From an uncultured Lachnospiraceae bacterium (GTDB lineage: Bacteria > Bacillota > Clostridia > Lachnospirales > Lachnospiraceae), in assembly GCA_905203555.1 (NCBI GenBank), contig CAJKWK010000011.1:1-56662 (forward strand): DNA of 56,662 nucleotides. The letters run 5' to 3'. The position numbers and the translations under genes are program-made. The notes under the pieces are model-generated. The model saw only the letters and a list, made by a program, of their open reading frames with translations. It searched no databases and was not told where the DNA came from. Shown piece after piece: positions 25,918-35,230 of this stretch (positions within the stretch are counted from its first letter, which is position 1; the number at the start of each line of letters is the position of its first letter).

Positions 25918-27840
25918 TTAACGATACTCTTTTTCTACAACAGTGATCTTGACATCTTTGGTGTACTCAACTCCGTCATAACTATACGTTACCCTTAAAG
26001 TCTTTTCCCCAGTTGTCTTCATATCAATCTCTGCTGCATTTGTTATAACTTCTTTGATTGTTTCCGTTTTTCCATTTGGCAGTGTAACAAACACACGAAT
26101 GTCCTTGACATCCAGTTTTTCACCTACTGTATAGAATCTCGTTGTCTTCAAAACCTGTGCATCCTGCGCTGCCTGTACTTTATCCTGCGTTGCCTCTGTT
26201 GAAACAAAGAAGGTCGCCTCTTCTGCCTCTGCCTCTTTTGCAAAATATAATTTTCCTTCCCGGCTCACCAGATAATATCCCGGATATACCACGCTTTCAA
26301 AAGTAACTCCATATCCTGCAAGTCCTTCTACCGTCTTAAAGGTCATGCGATTTGCCTCATCTTCTGTTCCGCCTGCATCCTGAGCAAGAACAACCGGAGC
26401 GACACCATTGCTGTCAAGTGCCACCTTCAAATACAATCCCGGTTTGTAATTAGATTCGATGGAAACATATTCTTCCTTTGTCTTATCTGCTTTTCCCAGA
26501 ACAATTTCCCACTCACGCTCTTCACTTCCTGCAAAGAAATCTGCAAAAACTTCCTTTGCACCGCCAATGGAACCAAAACTTCCCGGATTCCAATCCGTCA
26601 TCGGATACTGCGTATCATCACAAGTATTCTCAAATGTCTCGCTTGCAATATAATTTCCATTCCAATCGGCAATCTTGCTCACTGTTCCTGTTAAACCAAT
26701 AGCCGTTTTCTTAATCGGATCAATACTTCCGTCTGCGTTAATATCGATTTTTTCTACACAGGCAACTCTTCGGAACCCACTTCCATGAGGCATACTTCCA
26801 TCATGGTATACAAAATATGTCTCGCCTTTAAAATCAAAGACTGCCATATGGTTTGTATTACCTGTTGCAGAAGGCTCCATGATCACACCGCCGAATTTCC
26901 AATCGTTGCTCATGATATCATCGGTTGTCGCATACGCCATCTGTTCTCTCCAATCACATGCAAAAAACATATAATATGGTCCGTAATAGTTTCCATTTTC
27001 ATCCTGCTGACGATAGTAATACGGAGCTTCGGTAAAGGAATGTCCCTCAAATTTATCCTTATCATTATAAACTTCTATGCCATTCATTTTTCCGATTACA
27101 ATATCATTTCCTTTTCCGTATCCTACAGATAAATTATCTGCGTTTCCATCCTGATCTTTAATAGAAATCATATCCTCATTCAATTCGCATACAAAAAACC
27201 GGTTATTTCCCCAGCCCAGATAGCGATGCTCTACGCCTTGTTCATCTGTTTCAATCCAGATTGTCGGATCGATATCTTCCCATGTATGCGGACCGGATGG
27301 CGTCTGTGTATCACTGACTAACGGTTTTCCGATATCCTTAAAAGGTCCGGTCGCTGTATCGGATACTGCCACACCAATTGATTTTCCAGGTCTTCCGGCT
27401 TCTTCACAACAATAATAAAAATAATATTTTCCATTACTTCCTTTTGCTACCTGACCTGCCCATGCGGAGACATCATCCTGTGCCCATGTAATGTTACTGC
27501 GGTCTGCTTTTAAAATCTCGCCTTCGTATGTCCAGTTTTCCATATCTTTGGAAGAATAACATCTCCAATCCGGCATCGTGTAATATTCTCCTGTAGAAGT
27601 ATCATGTCCTACATAACAATAAACGGTATCCCCATCCACTAAAATGGATGGGTCACCGCCATATAGAATATTGCCTTCTGCATCAAAGCCAAGCATGGGA
27701 TTTCCTGTGTTACTCTTATTCAAGACTTTTACCGCAGGCTCGGCAGCTTCCGCTGCCTGTGCCCGTATCAATGCAGGTTCTGCACACAAAGCCATGCCCA
27801 TCAGCATCACCAGCGTACCTGCAATTACTCTATTTTTCAT
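25918..27840 (-). CDS. Secreted GH43 arabinofuranosidase/xylosidase with AbfB (CBM42-like) domain
   Basis: 640 residues. A signal peptide (1-30), then a GH43 propeller (about 45-385) with the likely catalytic base Asp63 (GGDPSILVDGD), pKa modulator Asp in DIDPTIWI, and general acid Glu in SFTEAPYYY. Next is an AbfB/CBM42-like arabinofuranose-binding trefoil (about 430-545, from VSIESNYKPGLYLKV), then an Ig-like domain (560-640). There is no sorting signal, so it is probably released, unlike its three operon partners. The propeller resembles arabinoxylan arabinofuranohydrolases and xylosidases. The AbfB domain strongly suggests arabinofuranosyl-decorated substrates such as arabinan or arabinoxylan. 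Its ribosome site AAAGGAG lies inside the end of the upstream gene, 3 bp away. Confidence 0.87.
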   Translation of the reverse strand: MKNRVIAGTLVMLMGMALCAEPALIRAQAAEAAEPAVKVLNKSNTGNPMLGFDAEGNILYGGDPSILVDGDTVYCYVGHDTSTGEYYTMPDWRCYSSKDMENWTYEGEILKADRSNITWAQDDVSAWAGQVAKGSNGKYYFYYCCEEAGRPGKSIGVAVSDTATGPFKDIGKPLVSDTQTPSGPHTWEDIDPTIWIETDEQGVEHRYLGWGNNRFFVCELNEDMISIKDQDGNADNLSVGYGKGNDIVIGKMNGIEVYNDKDKFEGHSFTEAPYYYRQQDENGNYYGPYYMFFACDWREQMAYATTDDIMSNDWKFGGVIMEPSATGNTNHMAVFDFKGETYFVYHDGSMPHGSGFRRVACVEKIDINADGSIDPIKKTAIGLTGTVSKIADWNGNYIASETFENTCDDTQYPMTDWNPGSFGSIGGAKEVFADFFAGSEEREWEIVLGKADKTKEEYVSIESNYKPGLYLKVALDSNGVAPVVLAQDAGGTEDEANRMTFKTVEGLAGYGVTFESVVYPGYYLVSREGKLYFAKEAEAEEATFFVSTEATQDKVQAAQDAQVLKTTRFYTVGEKLDVKDIRVFVTLPNGKTETIKEVITNAAEIDMKTTGEKTLRVTYSYDGVEYTKDVKITVVEKEYR

Positions 27841-27843
27841 GCT

Positions 27844-30800
27844 TTAACTCCTTTTTCTTTTTCGCTCAATTACGATTGCCGCACCGGCTGCTGCCAGCAA
27901 GCCTGCTGCCATACCAATCGGTGTCTGATCTCCGGTTTGTACTGCGCCGTCCTGCTTATTTCCATCCGGTTTACTTCCATTCGGCTTACTTCCATCCGGT
28001 TTATTTCCGTCCGGTTCATTTCCATCTGGATTTTCTCCACCCGGATTTCCGCCTGTACCGGAATTATCTTTTACAATTACATCAAATGATGCAGTATAAG
28101 ATTTTCCGTCTACAGTATAAGTAACGGTAATTGTCTGTGTTCCGGCCTTTGTATTGTCAAAGCCTTCTACTGTTACGTCTTTTGTTACATCTTTCTTCAC
28201 ACCATCACTATAAACAGCATTGACTGTCATTCCTGTAAGATCCAGCGTTTCTCCTGTCTGATATTCCGTCTTTTCCGGAGCCTTCAGTTCAATCCCTGTC
28301 AAGGTTACTGTTTCCTCTTCTTTTGGCTCTAACGCATCAATTGCTTTCTGCAGTTCTGCTGCGGCAGCATCTGCTTCAGCTGTTGTCTGCACAGTCTCAA
28401 GCGCCGCCTCAGCAACACCAAGAGCCTCTTGAAGTGCCTGATAACTTTCTTCTGTATAAAGACTTCCATCTACCGCTTGGGCATTGGCAATGGTCTGTTC
28501 CAGAAGATAGGTACTTACATAATCACTTCCACCCCATTTTCTCTGAAGTGCATCATACTCAGATGCAGTTACCGGCATAACATAACCATGACGATATTTG
28601 CTGTCGCTTGGGAAGGAATACTCATCTTCACCTAATAATCTAAATTCTCCTGAATCCAAATCTGTCGTAATCAACGGATAATATCCCTGACCTCTTGCAA
28701 ATCGGTCAACCATCAAACACCACTGATCTTTTCCATCTTCTGTCTTCTCATTCATCTTAAAGATGATTGGTCCTTCTACTGCACCCTGTTGTGTCATAAG
28801 ATCCGTTGTCAGACTCTTAGATGGGATTTCTGTAAATTCACCAAGTACGGAATCTGACTTATCCATAACGATTGTTCCCACACTCTCGTTCTTTGTAAAT
28901 CGATAATAGGTATCTCCATCCTGGATCATTGTAGAATCAATTACTTTGATAATCTTTCCGCTCGCATCTTTGCCACCGTCATGATAGAGTTTTGGCTCTG
29001 TAAATGTACGGAAGTCTCTTGTCTTACAATAGTAAATTGCATGATTTTCAAATTCCTGTGTTACATTTTCATCTTCATCTACTTCCAGTTTTGTTGCTGA
29101 CCAGTATACAACATACTCGCCGGTCTTATCATCATAGATAAATTCCGGTGCCCATGTACATCCTGCATTTTCCGGAGCAATTTCAGACAGCCATGGTTCG
29201 CTCCAGTTTACAAGGTCATCAGATTCCCATACGACAATACTGTGACTTCCGCTTCCGCCGGCTCCCCACCAATCAACTGCACCTTCATTCGAATTATCTT
29301 TTGCCTTATTTGTTGCAATGCTCAAATCCGTTGCGATCAGATAGAACTTATCTCCTTCCGGTGATCTTGCAATAAAGTGGTCACGAAGTCCGCTTTCTCC
29401 AATATTACTTGGAAGTACCGGTTGATTACCATTTAAGTTCTGCCAGTTCAATCCATCCTCACTGATTGAGAAATAAGTCTGTTCCTGATTTACATTTTCT
29501 TCTGTACCATTAAATCTTACAAACAAATATCCAACATAATCTTCTGCTTTTACTTCTTTTGCTGCTGCCTTAACTGTTACGTTGTATGTTCTTGTTACAG
29601 ATTCGCTGTCCTCTTTTGAGAATACAGCTTTTAATGTTACATCTGTATCTTTATCCTGTCTTGTAACTACACCTGCCGGAGTATCATCATATCCTTCATT
29701 CTTCACTGTCTTTGTGCTGATCACATCCTCGTTAGATGAAGTCCATTTGATTGTAACGCCATCTTTCTCTTCCGGAAGAGTAATATTTCCTTTAATCTGG
29801 TCTGCATTTGGAATGGTGACACTGTCTGCTACCATTTCCACTGCTCCCATCATTTCTTTGCGGGCTGTCTCATCCTGTTTTGTGAAGTTCTTCACTTCTT
29901 CATCTGTCATTGCCCAATCATATACTTTGACATTGTCATAATAAGCCCGGAAATATTTATCCGGATTGGTCGGCATAGTCTCTTCGTTATAGAGAGACTT
30001 TCCAAGATATGCAATCAGGTTCTCGCCCAAATCGCTCATGGAAATTCCTGTGTTGTTGTTCGATGCAATCTTCTTTCCATCCCTGTATACATCCAGAGAA
30101 TTTTTTGTCACGACAATCTTGATATTCTGCCACACCCGGCTGTTGTTTGGATAAACAGCGGACTTAATTGCCTGTTTCTCATTCTGCCAGGAGGAAGTAG
30201 AAATTGCAGTCTTTATCTTATTTGGCTCTACCTTCAGCATCAGATATTTATTATTATCCTGTCCTACACCGAATGTGAAATAATTACCGGATCTCGTCAC
30301 TTCTTTGACATCCATTGAAATCGTCATACGGTCTTTTCCATCAAAGAATCCTTCCGGAAATTCCAAAAATGCATTATGACCATTTACGCTGTCGTCTCCG
30401 TCAAGATACAATACCTGTCCATATTCCTGATCCCATACATAGGACGCACCTTCGCTCAATACAGCGTTCTGTGTTCCATCTTTTCCGGTATCTGCAACAC
30501 CTGTTTCCGCATTATATGTTTCATCAAACTTATATTCCAGAACCGGAGTTGTATCCGCCGCCTCACCTTCTACTGTAACTGTAATACTTGTTTTCTCTTC
30601 TTTTGCAAATTCTGTATCTGACAGATTCAGAATCGGCATTCCATCCATATCATAAAATACCGGTTTGATATATGCATGACGGCATGGGTCATACAACGGG
30701 TCTCCACTGTGACCTTTGTGCGCCTCTGTCGGTCTTGCATGGTATACAATGATCTGGTTTCCATTTTCATCTACAGTAAATGAATTATGCCCCGGTCCTG

Positions 30801-33678
30801 ACACTTCATCATTAAAATCTGTACTTGTCATAATCGGATATGGATTTTTTACCCAGTTATCCGGATTTGTCAAATCTGCATCTGCCTTACCGGTAAGAAG
30901 TCCGATACAATATTCAGAACCGGTTCCGGATGCGGAATATGCAAGATATACATTTCCGTCTTTCTGGATGACTGCCGGACCTTCATTTACCCGGAAACGA
31001 ACATTCTCCCAGAAATACTCCGGCACTGTAATAACAGATGCTTTACTTGTAAGCTGGGTCGGGTTGCTTGGGGCAATGGTTGCAATATACAAACTGGAGA
31101 TTCCTTCCGGATTGGCTTTATTTTTTGTAAAGTCAGCCCAGCAAAGATAATGATTACCGCCAGCCTCAAAATATGTCATATCAAGAGACATTGCATTCAG
31201 ACAGTTTGCTTCATCCCCTGCCATCGCCTTTACATCTCCGGCCATCTCCCAGCTTTCCGGATTCATCATATCCTCAGAATTTGTACATTTCACCATGAAC
31301 GGACGAATATTAAATGTCGTTCCGTTTCCGGAATTGATTCCTGCTGTACTTAAAAAATACCAACTGCCCCCAATTTTATGTAATTCCGGAGCCCAGATAA
31401 ATCGACCTCTCTTCGGATCATCTTTTTCATCCCAAATAGTTACTTCCTCTGCCTCTGCAAGTCCTGCAATGGTCTTCGCTCTTCGAAGAATCAATCTGTC
31501 ATAACCATCTGCATCATCACCGCCTACCATCGGATAAGAAGAAGTAAAGTAATAATAACCGTCATCTTCATTGTAAATAATATGCGGATCTGCTCTCTCC
31601 GGAATCAGCGGAGCCTCTGCATCCGTATATTTTGTTCCAATGGTTCCTTCTACAGTGTAGGTTCCCGGTCTGCTTGTATCAATCTTAGCAATTGCATCTG
31701 CATCCCATGTAATTCCATATATCTTTTCTGTTCCGTCAGAATAAGTTGCTGTCGCTGTTCCTTCTGCCAGCTTTGCGACCTCTTCCACAGACAGTTTTGT
31801 ACCTTTTCCAACAGTAACATCCTTTTTTGAAATAGTAAGTTCTGTATTGTAAGGATTTATGAACTTTTCTGCCAATCTTTCATATTCAGCTTTTGTAAGC
31901 GCCTCTCCCTCTGCCCAAACTGCATCTGCCGGAGCATTTTCAATCTGTGCGATTTCATAAGAAGAAACTCCTTTATTCTCAAATGTCTCAAAATCAGAAG
32001 TTGTCAAAAGTGTCACTGTATTGCTTGACTGTACAAACAGTTTGTATACCTGCTCAGCACTGTCGTATACACAAGTCATCTCTTCAATCTTATTCAATTC
32101 CGGACAGGATACCGTTCTTCGATTTGCTGAAGCTGTCAAATCTTCGGAATCATATACAAGAACTGTACCGCTTCCACCATCAGATGCGATCATTCCAAAA
32201 GTTCCATCCGCTTTACGGAAAATTGTCGGAGCTGTATATTTCTTCACGCCAACGGAAGAGTACATGATTGGCTGATCTTTGTGCAATACTGTATAGCCAT
32301 CTTTTCCTTCAGCCGCCATTTTCATACCGCCCTGTAAGCCATAACCTTCGGACTCAATATTAGACGGAGCTTTGCTGCTCACATAAGTTACTATATCAGT
32401 TCCTTTTGCAATCACTGTAAGCGGGAACTCTTTCGTTCCATCTTGTGTGGCGCCGTCTACGTTAATTGTTGCTGTAAGTGTAACCTCAGCATTCTCATTA
32501 CCGCGAGTAACAACTGCTGTATTCTCTTTGACTGCAATTGCATCTCCCTTTGTCACTTTCCATGTTACCTTCGCATCTCCCACTTTAGACGGCAGCTGAA
32601 AATCTTCAGAAACAAATCCTGCATTCAGTGTAAGTTCCCTTGTGTAAGTAACCACGTCCTCGTCCGGATTTTTGGCCTTAACTACAATTGTAAACTCTTT
32701 CGTCACTGAAACCTCTCCACTTTTTATAGTTGCAGTCATTGTAACTGTCTGATCCTCATCGCCTCTTGTCACTGTACCGTCATCTTTCATAACAGCCGGA
32801 TTACCGGAAGACCATGTAATCTCTGTGAGACCACTTCCGCCAGTTGTCGGAAGTGTTATGGAACGGTCTGTTTCCGCAGGAAGTGTCAACGCATCCTGAT
32901 CAAATGCTAACACATACTCTGCATACTGCTGTGTAATCTGTTCTGCATTGAGCGCCTCTCCGTAAATGCGGAAGTTATCAATAAGTCCCTTTCCATATTC
33001 TCCTTTTCCCCAGTTTGCTTTTCCTAATTGAAGAACACTATGGTCCCCGAGAATATCTGTAAGAGCAAATGCACTTGCCTGTCTGTTGATTTCCTGTCCA
33101 TCCAGATAAATGATTGTTTCTTCCTCTGTATGAACAACATCGATATGCACCCACTTATTATCATAAGCACTGATATTTGCCCTCGCACTTACCGGTCTTT
33201 CTCCACCATTGAAACGCTCTGCTACAATATAGTCTTTATCCGCTCCAGGATTATGAACTGTTCCTATGTAATGTTCATTCTGGTATGTTGTTTCACTGGT
33301 ATCTCTAGCTGCAAAAAATCCCCAGTTTACATGATTCTTTGGCATTTTCGCATCATAGGAAATGGTCAATTCGGTTTTACCTGTCAGAAGGCTTCCACCA
33401 TTCTCATCGGTAATATTCAGCCATTGTCCACTTCCATTCAGCGACAGCGCATTCCCTCCTCCGGCATGGCTGTCCGCCAAAGCATACGTTCCTGTTGCAT
33501 TCGCTGTATCTGTTTTGATTTCTTGATTTGCCTCAAGCCCTTCAAAATCAAAATTCACCAGCGGAATCGGCATATCTGCCGCTTCAACTTCCGCCAGTTC
33601 TCCCACTCCCGGAGGTAACATTCCGGCAAGCATGGCAGACATCGTCAATAAAGCAATCCCTTTTTTTGTCTTTCTCAT
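27844..33678 (-). CDS. Giant wall-anchored dual-GH43 enzyme
   Basis: 1944 residues. Order: signal peptide (1-33), LamG (35-255), two atrophied Ig domains (260-435), a partial propeller-like stretch (about 455-600), an Ig-like domain (605-690), GH43 number 1 (about 690-1030: ADPHIIYNE, SLDMTYF, NEGPAVIQK), LamG (1045-1260), atrophied Ig (1280-1370), GH43 number 2 (1375-1720: GLRDHFIARS, DSTMIQDG, VEGPIIF), FIVAR helices (1725-1785), a Big_4-like domain (1800-1880), a PDGNKPDG-repeat linker and the sorting tail AVQTGD plus RKRKRS. The two catalytic modules differ in type, so the protein is likely bifunctional on one arabinofuranose-rich polymer. It is the first gene of the operon. GAAAGGGG precedes the ATG. 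Confidence 0.88.
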   Translation of the reverse strand: MRKTKKGIALLTMSAMLAGMLPPGVGELAEVEAADMPIPLVNFDFEGLEANQEIKTDTANATGTYALADSHAGGGNALSLNGSGQWLNITDENGGSLLTGKTELTISYDAKMPKNHVNWGFFAARDTSETTYQNEHYIGTVHNPGADKDYIVAERFNGGERPVSARANISAYDNKWVHIDVVHTEEETIIYLDGQEINRQASAFALTDILGDHSVLQLGKANWGKGEYGKGLIDNFRIYGEALNAEQITQQYAEYVLAFDQDALTLPAETDRSITLPTTGGSGLTEITWSSGNPAVMKDDGTVTRGDEDQTVTMTATIKSGEVSVTKEFTIVVKAKNPDEDVVTYTRELTLNAGFVSEDFQLPSKVGDAKVTWKVTKGDAIAVKENTAVVTRGNENAEVTLTATINVDGATQDGTKEFPLTVIAKGTDIVTYVSSKAPSNIESEGYGLQGGMKMAAEGKDGYTVLHKDQPIMYSSVGVKKYTAPTIFRKADGTFGMIASDGGSGTVLVYDSEDLTASANRRTVSCPELNKIEEMTCVYDSAEQVYKLFVQSSNTVTLLTTSDFETFENKGVSSYEIAQIENAPADAVWAEGEALTKAEYERLAEKFINPYNTELTISKKDVTVGKGTKLSVEEVAKLAEGTATATYSDGTEKIYGITWDADAIAKIDTSRPGTYTVEGTIGTKYTDAEAPLIPERADPHIIYNEDDGYYYFTSSYPMVGGDDADGYDRLILRRAKTIAGLAEAEEVTIWDEKDDPKRGRFIWAPELHKIGGSWYFLSTAGINSGNGTTFNIRPFMVKCTNSEDMMNPESWEMAGDVKAMAGDEANCLNAMSLDMTYFEAGGNHYLCWADFTKNKANPEGISSLYIATIAPSNPTQLTSKASVITVPEYFWENVRFRVNEGPAVIQKDGNVYLAYSASGTGSEYCIGLLTGKADADLTNPDNWVKNPYPIMTSTDFNDEVSGPGHNSFTVDENGNQIIVYHARPTEAHKGHSGDPLYDPCRHAYIKPVFYDMDGMPILNLSDTEFAKEEKTSITVTVEGEAADTTPVLEYKFDETYNAETGVADTGKDGTQNAVLSEGASYVWDQEYGQVLYLDGDDSVNGHNAFLEFPEGFFDGKDRMTISMDVKEVTRSGNYFTFGVGQDNNKYLMLKVEPNKIKTAISTSSWQNEKQAIKSAVYPNNSRVWQNIKIVVTKNSLDVYRDGKKIASNNNTGISMSDLGENLIAYLGKSLYNEETMPTNPDKYFRAYYDNVKVYDWAMTDEEVKNFTKQDETARKEMMGAVEMVADSVTIPNADQIKGNITLPEEKDGVTIKWTSSNEDVISTKTVKNEGYDDTPAGVVTRQDKDTDVTLKAVFSKEDSESVTRTYNVTVKAAAKEVKAEDYVGYLFVRFNGTEENVNQEQTYFSISEDGLNWQNLNGNQPVLPSNIGESGLRDHFIARSPEGDKFYLIATDLSIATNKAKDNSNEGAVDWWGAGGSGSHSIVVWESDDLVNWSEPWLSEIAPENAGCTWAPEFIYDDKTGEYVVYWSATKLEVDEDENVTQEFENHAIYYCKTRDFRTFTEPKLYHDGGKDASGKIIKVIDSTMIQDGDTYYRFTKNESVGTIVMDKSDSVLGEFTEIPSKSLTTDLMTQQGAVEGPIIFKMNEKTEDGKDQWCLMVDRFARGQGYYPLITTDLDSGEFRLLGEDEYSFPSDSKYRHGYVMPVTASEYDALQRKWGGSDYVSTYLLEQTIANAQAVDGSLYTEESYQALQEALGVAEAALETVQTTAEADAAAAELQKAIDALEPKEEETVTLTGIELKAPEKTEYQTGETLDLTGMTVNAVYSDGVKKDVTKDVTVEGFDNTKAGTQTITVTYTVDGKSYTASFDVIVKDNSGTGGNPGGENPDGNEPDGNKPDGSKPNGSKPDGNKQDGAVQTGDQTPIGMAAGLLAAAGAAIVIERKRKRS

Positions 33679-33881
33679 AATACCCCTTTCTTCGGCGATA
33701 ATTCATTTCTAATTTTAATAAAGGTAAAAATACGCCGATTATCTTATTTTCAAGTATATCTCTTCCCCTATAAAATCGGAATTTGCTTTCTTATTGACTT
33801 GTATGATAATTTTGTGATTCTTTTATGAAATGATTATAGAATTTGATTTTTTTTGAAAAAGGTTGGATTTTTTATTACAAA
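33679..33881 (-). promoter_or_regulatory. Leader and promoter region of the GH43 operon
   Basis: This AT-rich, 200-bp non-coding stretch holds a TATAGG-type -10 (33768-33773 on the minus strand) with no good -35, plus A-tract elements on the minus strand: AAAAAAAATCAAA (about 33843-33855) and AATCACAAAA (about 33810-33819). Related TTTTGTGATT on the plus strand also occurs near 19695 at the sensory promoter. This layout suits an activator-dependent promoter; the exact start is uncertain. Confidence 0.4.
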
Positions 33882-33914
33882 AAAAGAAAAAGCCTTGATC
33901 TTCAGGCTTTTTAA
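33882..33914 (-). terminator. Terminator of the tRNA-Cys transcript
   Basis: AAAAAGCCT and AGGCTTTTT with loop TGATCTTC; on the minus strand the stem is followed by TTTTTCTTTTTTTG. It lies directly after the tRNA 3' end. Confidence 0.8.
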
Positions 33915-33915
33915 G

Positions 33916-33987
33916 AGGCGCAGACCGGATTTGAACCGGTGAATCAGGGTGTTGCAGACCCACGCCTTACCGCTTGGCTACTGCGCC
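33916..33987 (-). tRNA. tRNA-Cys (anticodon GCA)
   Basis: On the minus strand the acceptor arm GGCGCAG (complement of 33981-33987) pairs with CTGCGCC (33917-33923). The D-arm GCC/GGC, anticodon loop CTGCAAC with GCA, and T-arm ACCGG-TTCAAAT-CCGGT are all present. The discriminator is U, as expected for tRNA-Cys. CCA is not encoded. Confidence 0.93.
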
Positions 33988-34151
33988 GTATTCGATTTCT
34001 ATAAACTTGCTCTAAGAGATACAAGACTGTTGTCAATATAGTATATTCCGACAACAGCCTTATTATAACAAACCGCTTTCATTCCGTCAATCTTTCTGGA
34101 TTTTTTATATTATTTTATATTAATTTCCTTAAAATAAATCTTCCAATTTTA

Positions 34152-34817
34152 TCAATATCCAGAAGTTTTTTCCTGCTTTATAATTTTCACCATTCTGCTT
34201 GTTCCAAGCCGATCGGCTCCTAATGCCAGAAATTCCTCCGCATCTTCCAGCGATGCAATCCCGCCGGCAGCCTTAATCTTCACATCCGCTCCAACATGCT
34301 CTGCCATAAGCCTGATATCATCCACCGTTGCGCCACCTGTTGAAAATCCGGTAGATGTCTTAATATAATCTGCCCCGGCTTCTGTCACGATTTCACACAT
34401 TTTTATCTTCTCTTCTTTTGTCAGCAAACAAGTTTCGATAATAACCTTTAATACCTTATCACCACATGCTTTTTTCAAAAGTTGGATTTCTTCTTTTATC
34501 TGAACATATTTCTTATCTTTCAGCCAACCGACATTAATTACCATATCGATTTCTGAGGCACCGTTTTCAATTGCTTCCTTCGTTTCAAATTCTTTTGTCC
34601 CGGAAGTCATATATCCATTCGGAAATCCAATCACTGTACAGACCGGAATCCTTCCCTGCAAATATTCACTCGCCTGTTTTACATAACTCGGTGGTATACA
34701 TACAGATGCCGTACCATATACGACTGCATCATCACAAATTTGTTTAATCTCTTCCCATGTCGCAGTCTGCGTCAATAATGTATGATCCACATGCTGCATA
34801 AGTGTTTCCATTTTCAT
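34152..34817 (-). CDS. deoC: Deoxyribose-phosphate aldolase
   Basis: 221 residues, the usual length. A class I aldolase that cleaves 2-deoxyribose 5-phosphate to glyceraldehyde 3-phosphate and acetaldehyde in deoxynucleoside breakdown. The Schiff-base lysine is Lys153 in YIKTSTGFSTGGAT, and Lys182 in KIKAAGGI is the proton-relay lysine. The N-terminal HVDHTLL and the ASEIDMVINVG strand are also family features. AAGGAGC lies 6-7 nt before the ATG. It stands alone, without deoA, deoB or nucleoside transporters nearby. Confidence 0.95.
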   Translation of the reverse strand: MKMETLMQHVDHTLLTQTATWEEIKQICDDAVVYGTASVCIPPSYVKQASEYLQGRIPVCTVIGFPNGYMTSGTKEFETKEAIENGASEIDMVINVGWLKDKKYVQIKEEIQLLKKACGDKVLKVIIETCLLTKEEKIKMCEIVTEAGADYIKTSTGFSTGGATVDDIRLMAEHVGADVKIKAAGGIASLEDAEEFLALGADRLGTSRMVKIIKQEKTSGY

Positions 34818-34850
34818 TTTCAGGCTCCTTCTAAATTATAATTCTTGTTA

Positions 34851-35042
34851 CTATATCTGCTTTCTGACAATCAAATATTCATCCCCACACCGATAATACG
34901 GACAATCCCGGAATTCCCCATGCACAAACCGGAACATTTCATCCTCATCCAAATTCTGTGTACAGGTATAACATTCATATTCTTCATCATATTCATAATT
35001 CATGCAGTCCTCACAATTCGCTGCTTTTTTCTTCCCGATCAT
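34851..35042 (-). CDS. Small cysteine-rich DUF6472-like protein
   Basis: 63 residues from the ATG at 35042, which has GGAGG 8 nt upstream; a longer frame from 35057 has no usable ribosome site. It contains NCEDCMNY, YECYTCTQNLDEDEM and DCPYYRCGDEY, with six cysteines in CxxC-like pairs, suggesting zinc binding. I associate it with DUF6472, small proteins common in Lachnospiraceae with no known function. It is 33 bp upstream of deoC on the same strand and may be co-transcribed with it. Confidence 0.75.
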   Translation of the reverse strand: MIGKKKAANCEDCMNYEYDEEYECYTCTQNLDEDEMFRFVHGEFRDCPYYRCGDEYLIVRKQI

Positions 35043-35230
35043 CTCTTCAGCCTCCATTCCTGATGTTTTATCATAACACGTATTCCTTATTTCTACAAAT
35101 ACCTGCCAAAATAAAGCTCTTGCTCTTCCTGTTTTTATCTGTTACACTCAAAACAGTCTGCCGAATGATTTCACCGGATAATTTGATTGCATGTATCATT
35201 ATAAAAAGAGTTTAATTTGAGGTATCACTT

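Noticed and set aside
27957..28025. Short regular repeats resembling a small CRISPR array
   Set aside because: They are tandem codons for the PDGNKPDG-type linker of the wall-anchored protein, with no spacers and in frame with the gene.
27648..28124. 158-codon plus-strand frame opposite the junction of two GH43 genes
   Set aside because: Repetitive FHPVYFHS-like residues come from the antisense of the PDGNKPDG linker; both strands here are fully explained by real genes.
33882..33987. Possible integration site at tRNA-Cys
   Set aside because: No integrase, no direct repeat of the tRNA 3' end and no mobile gene was seen on either side.
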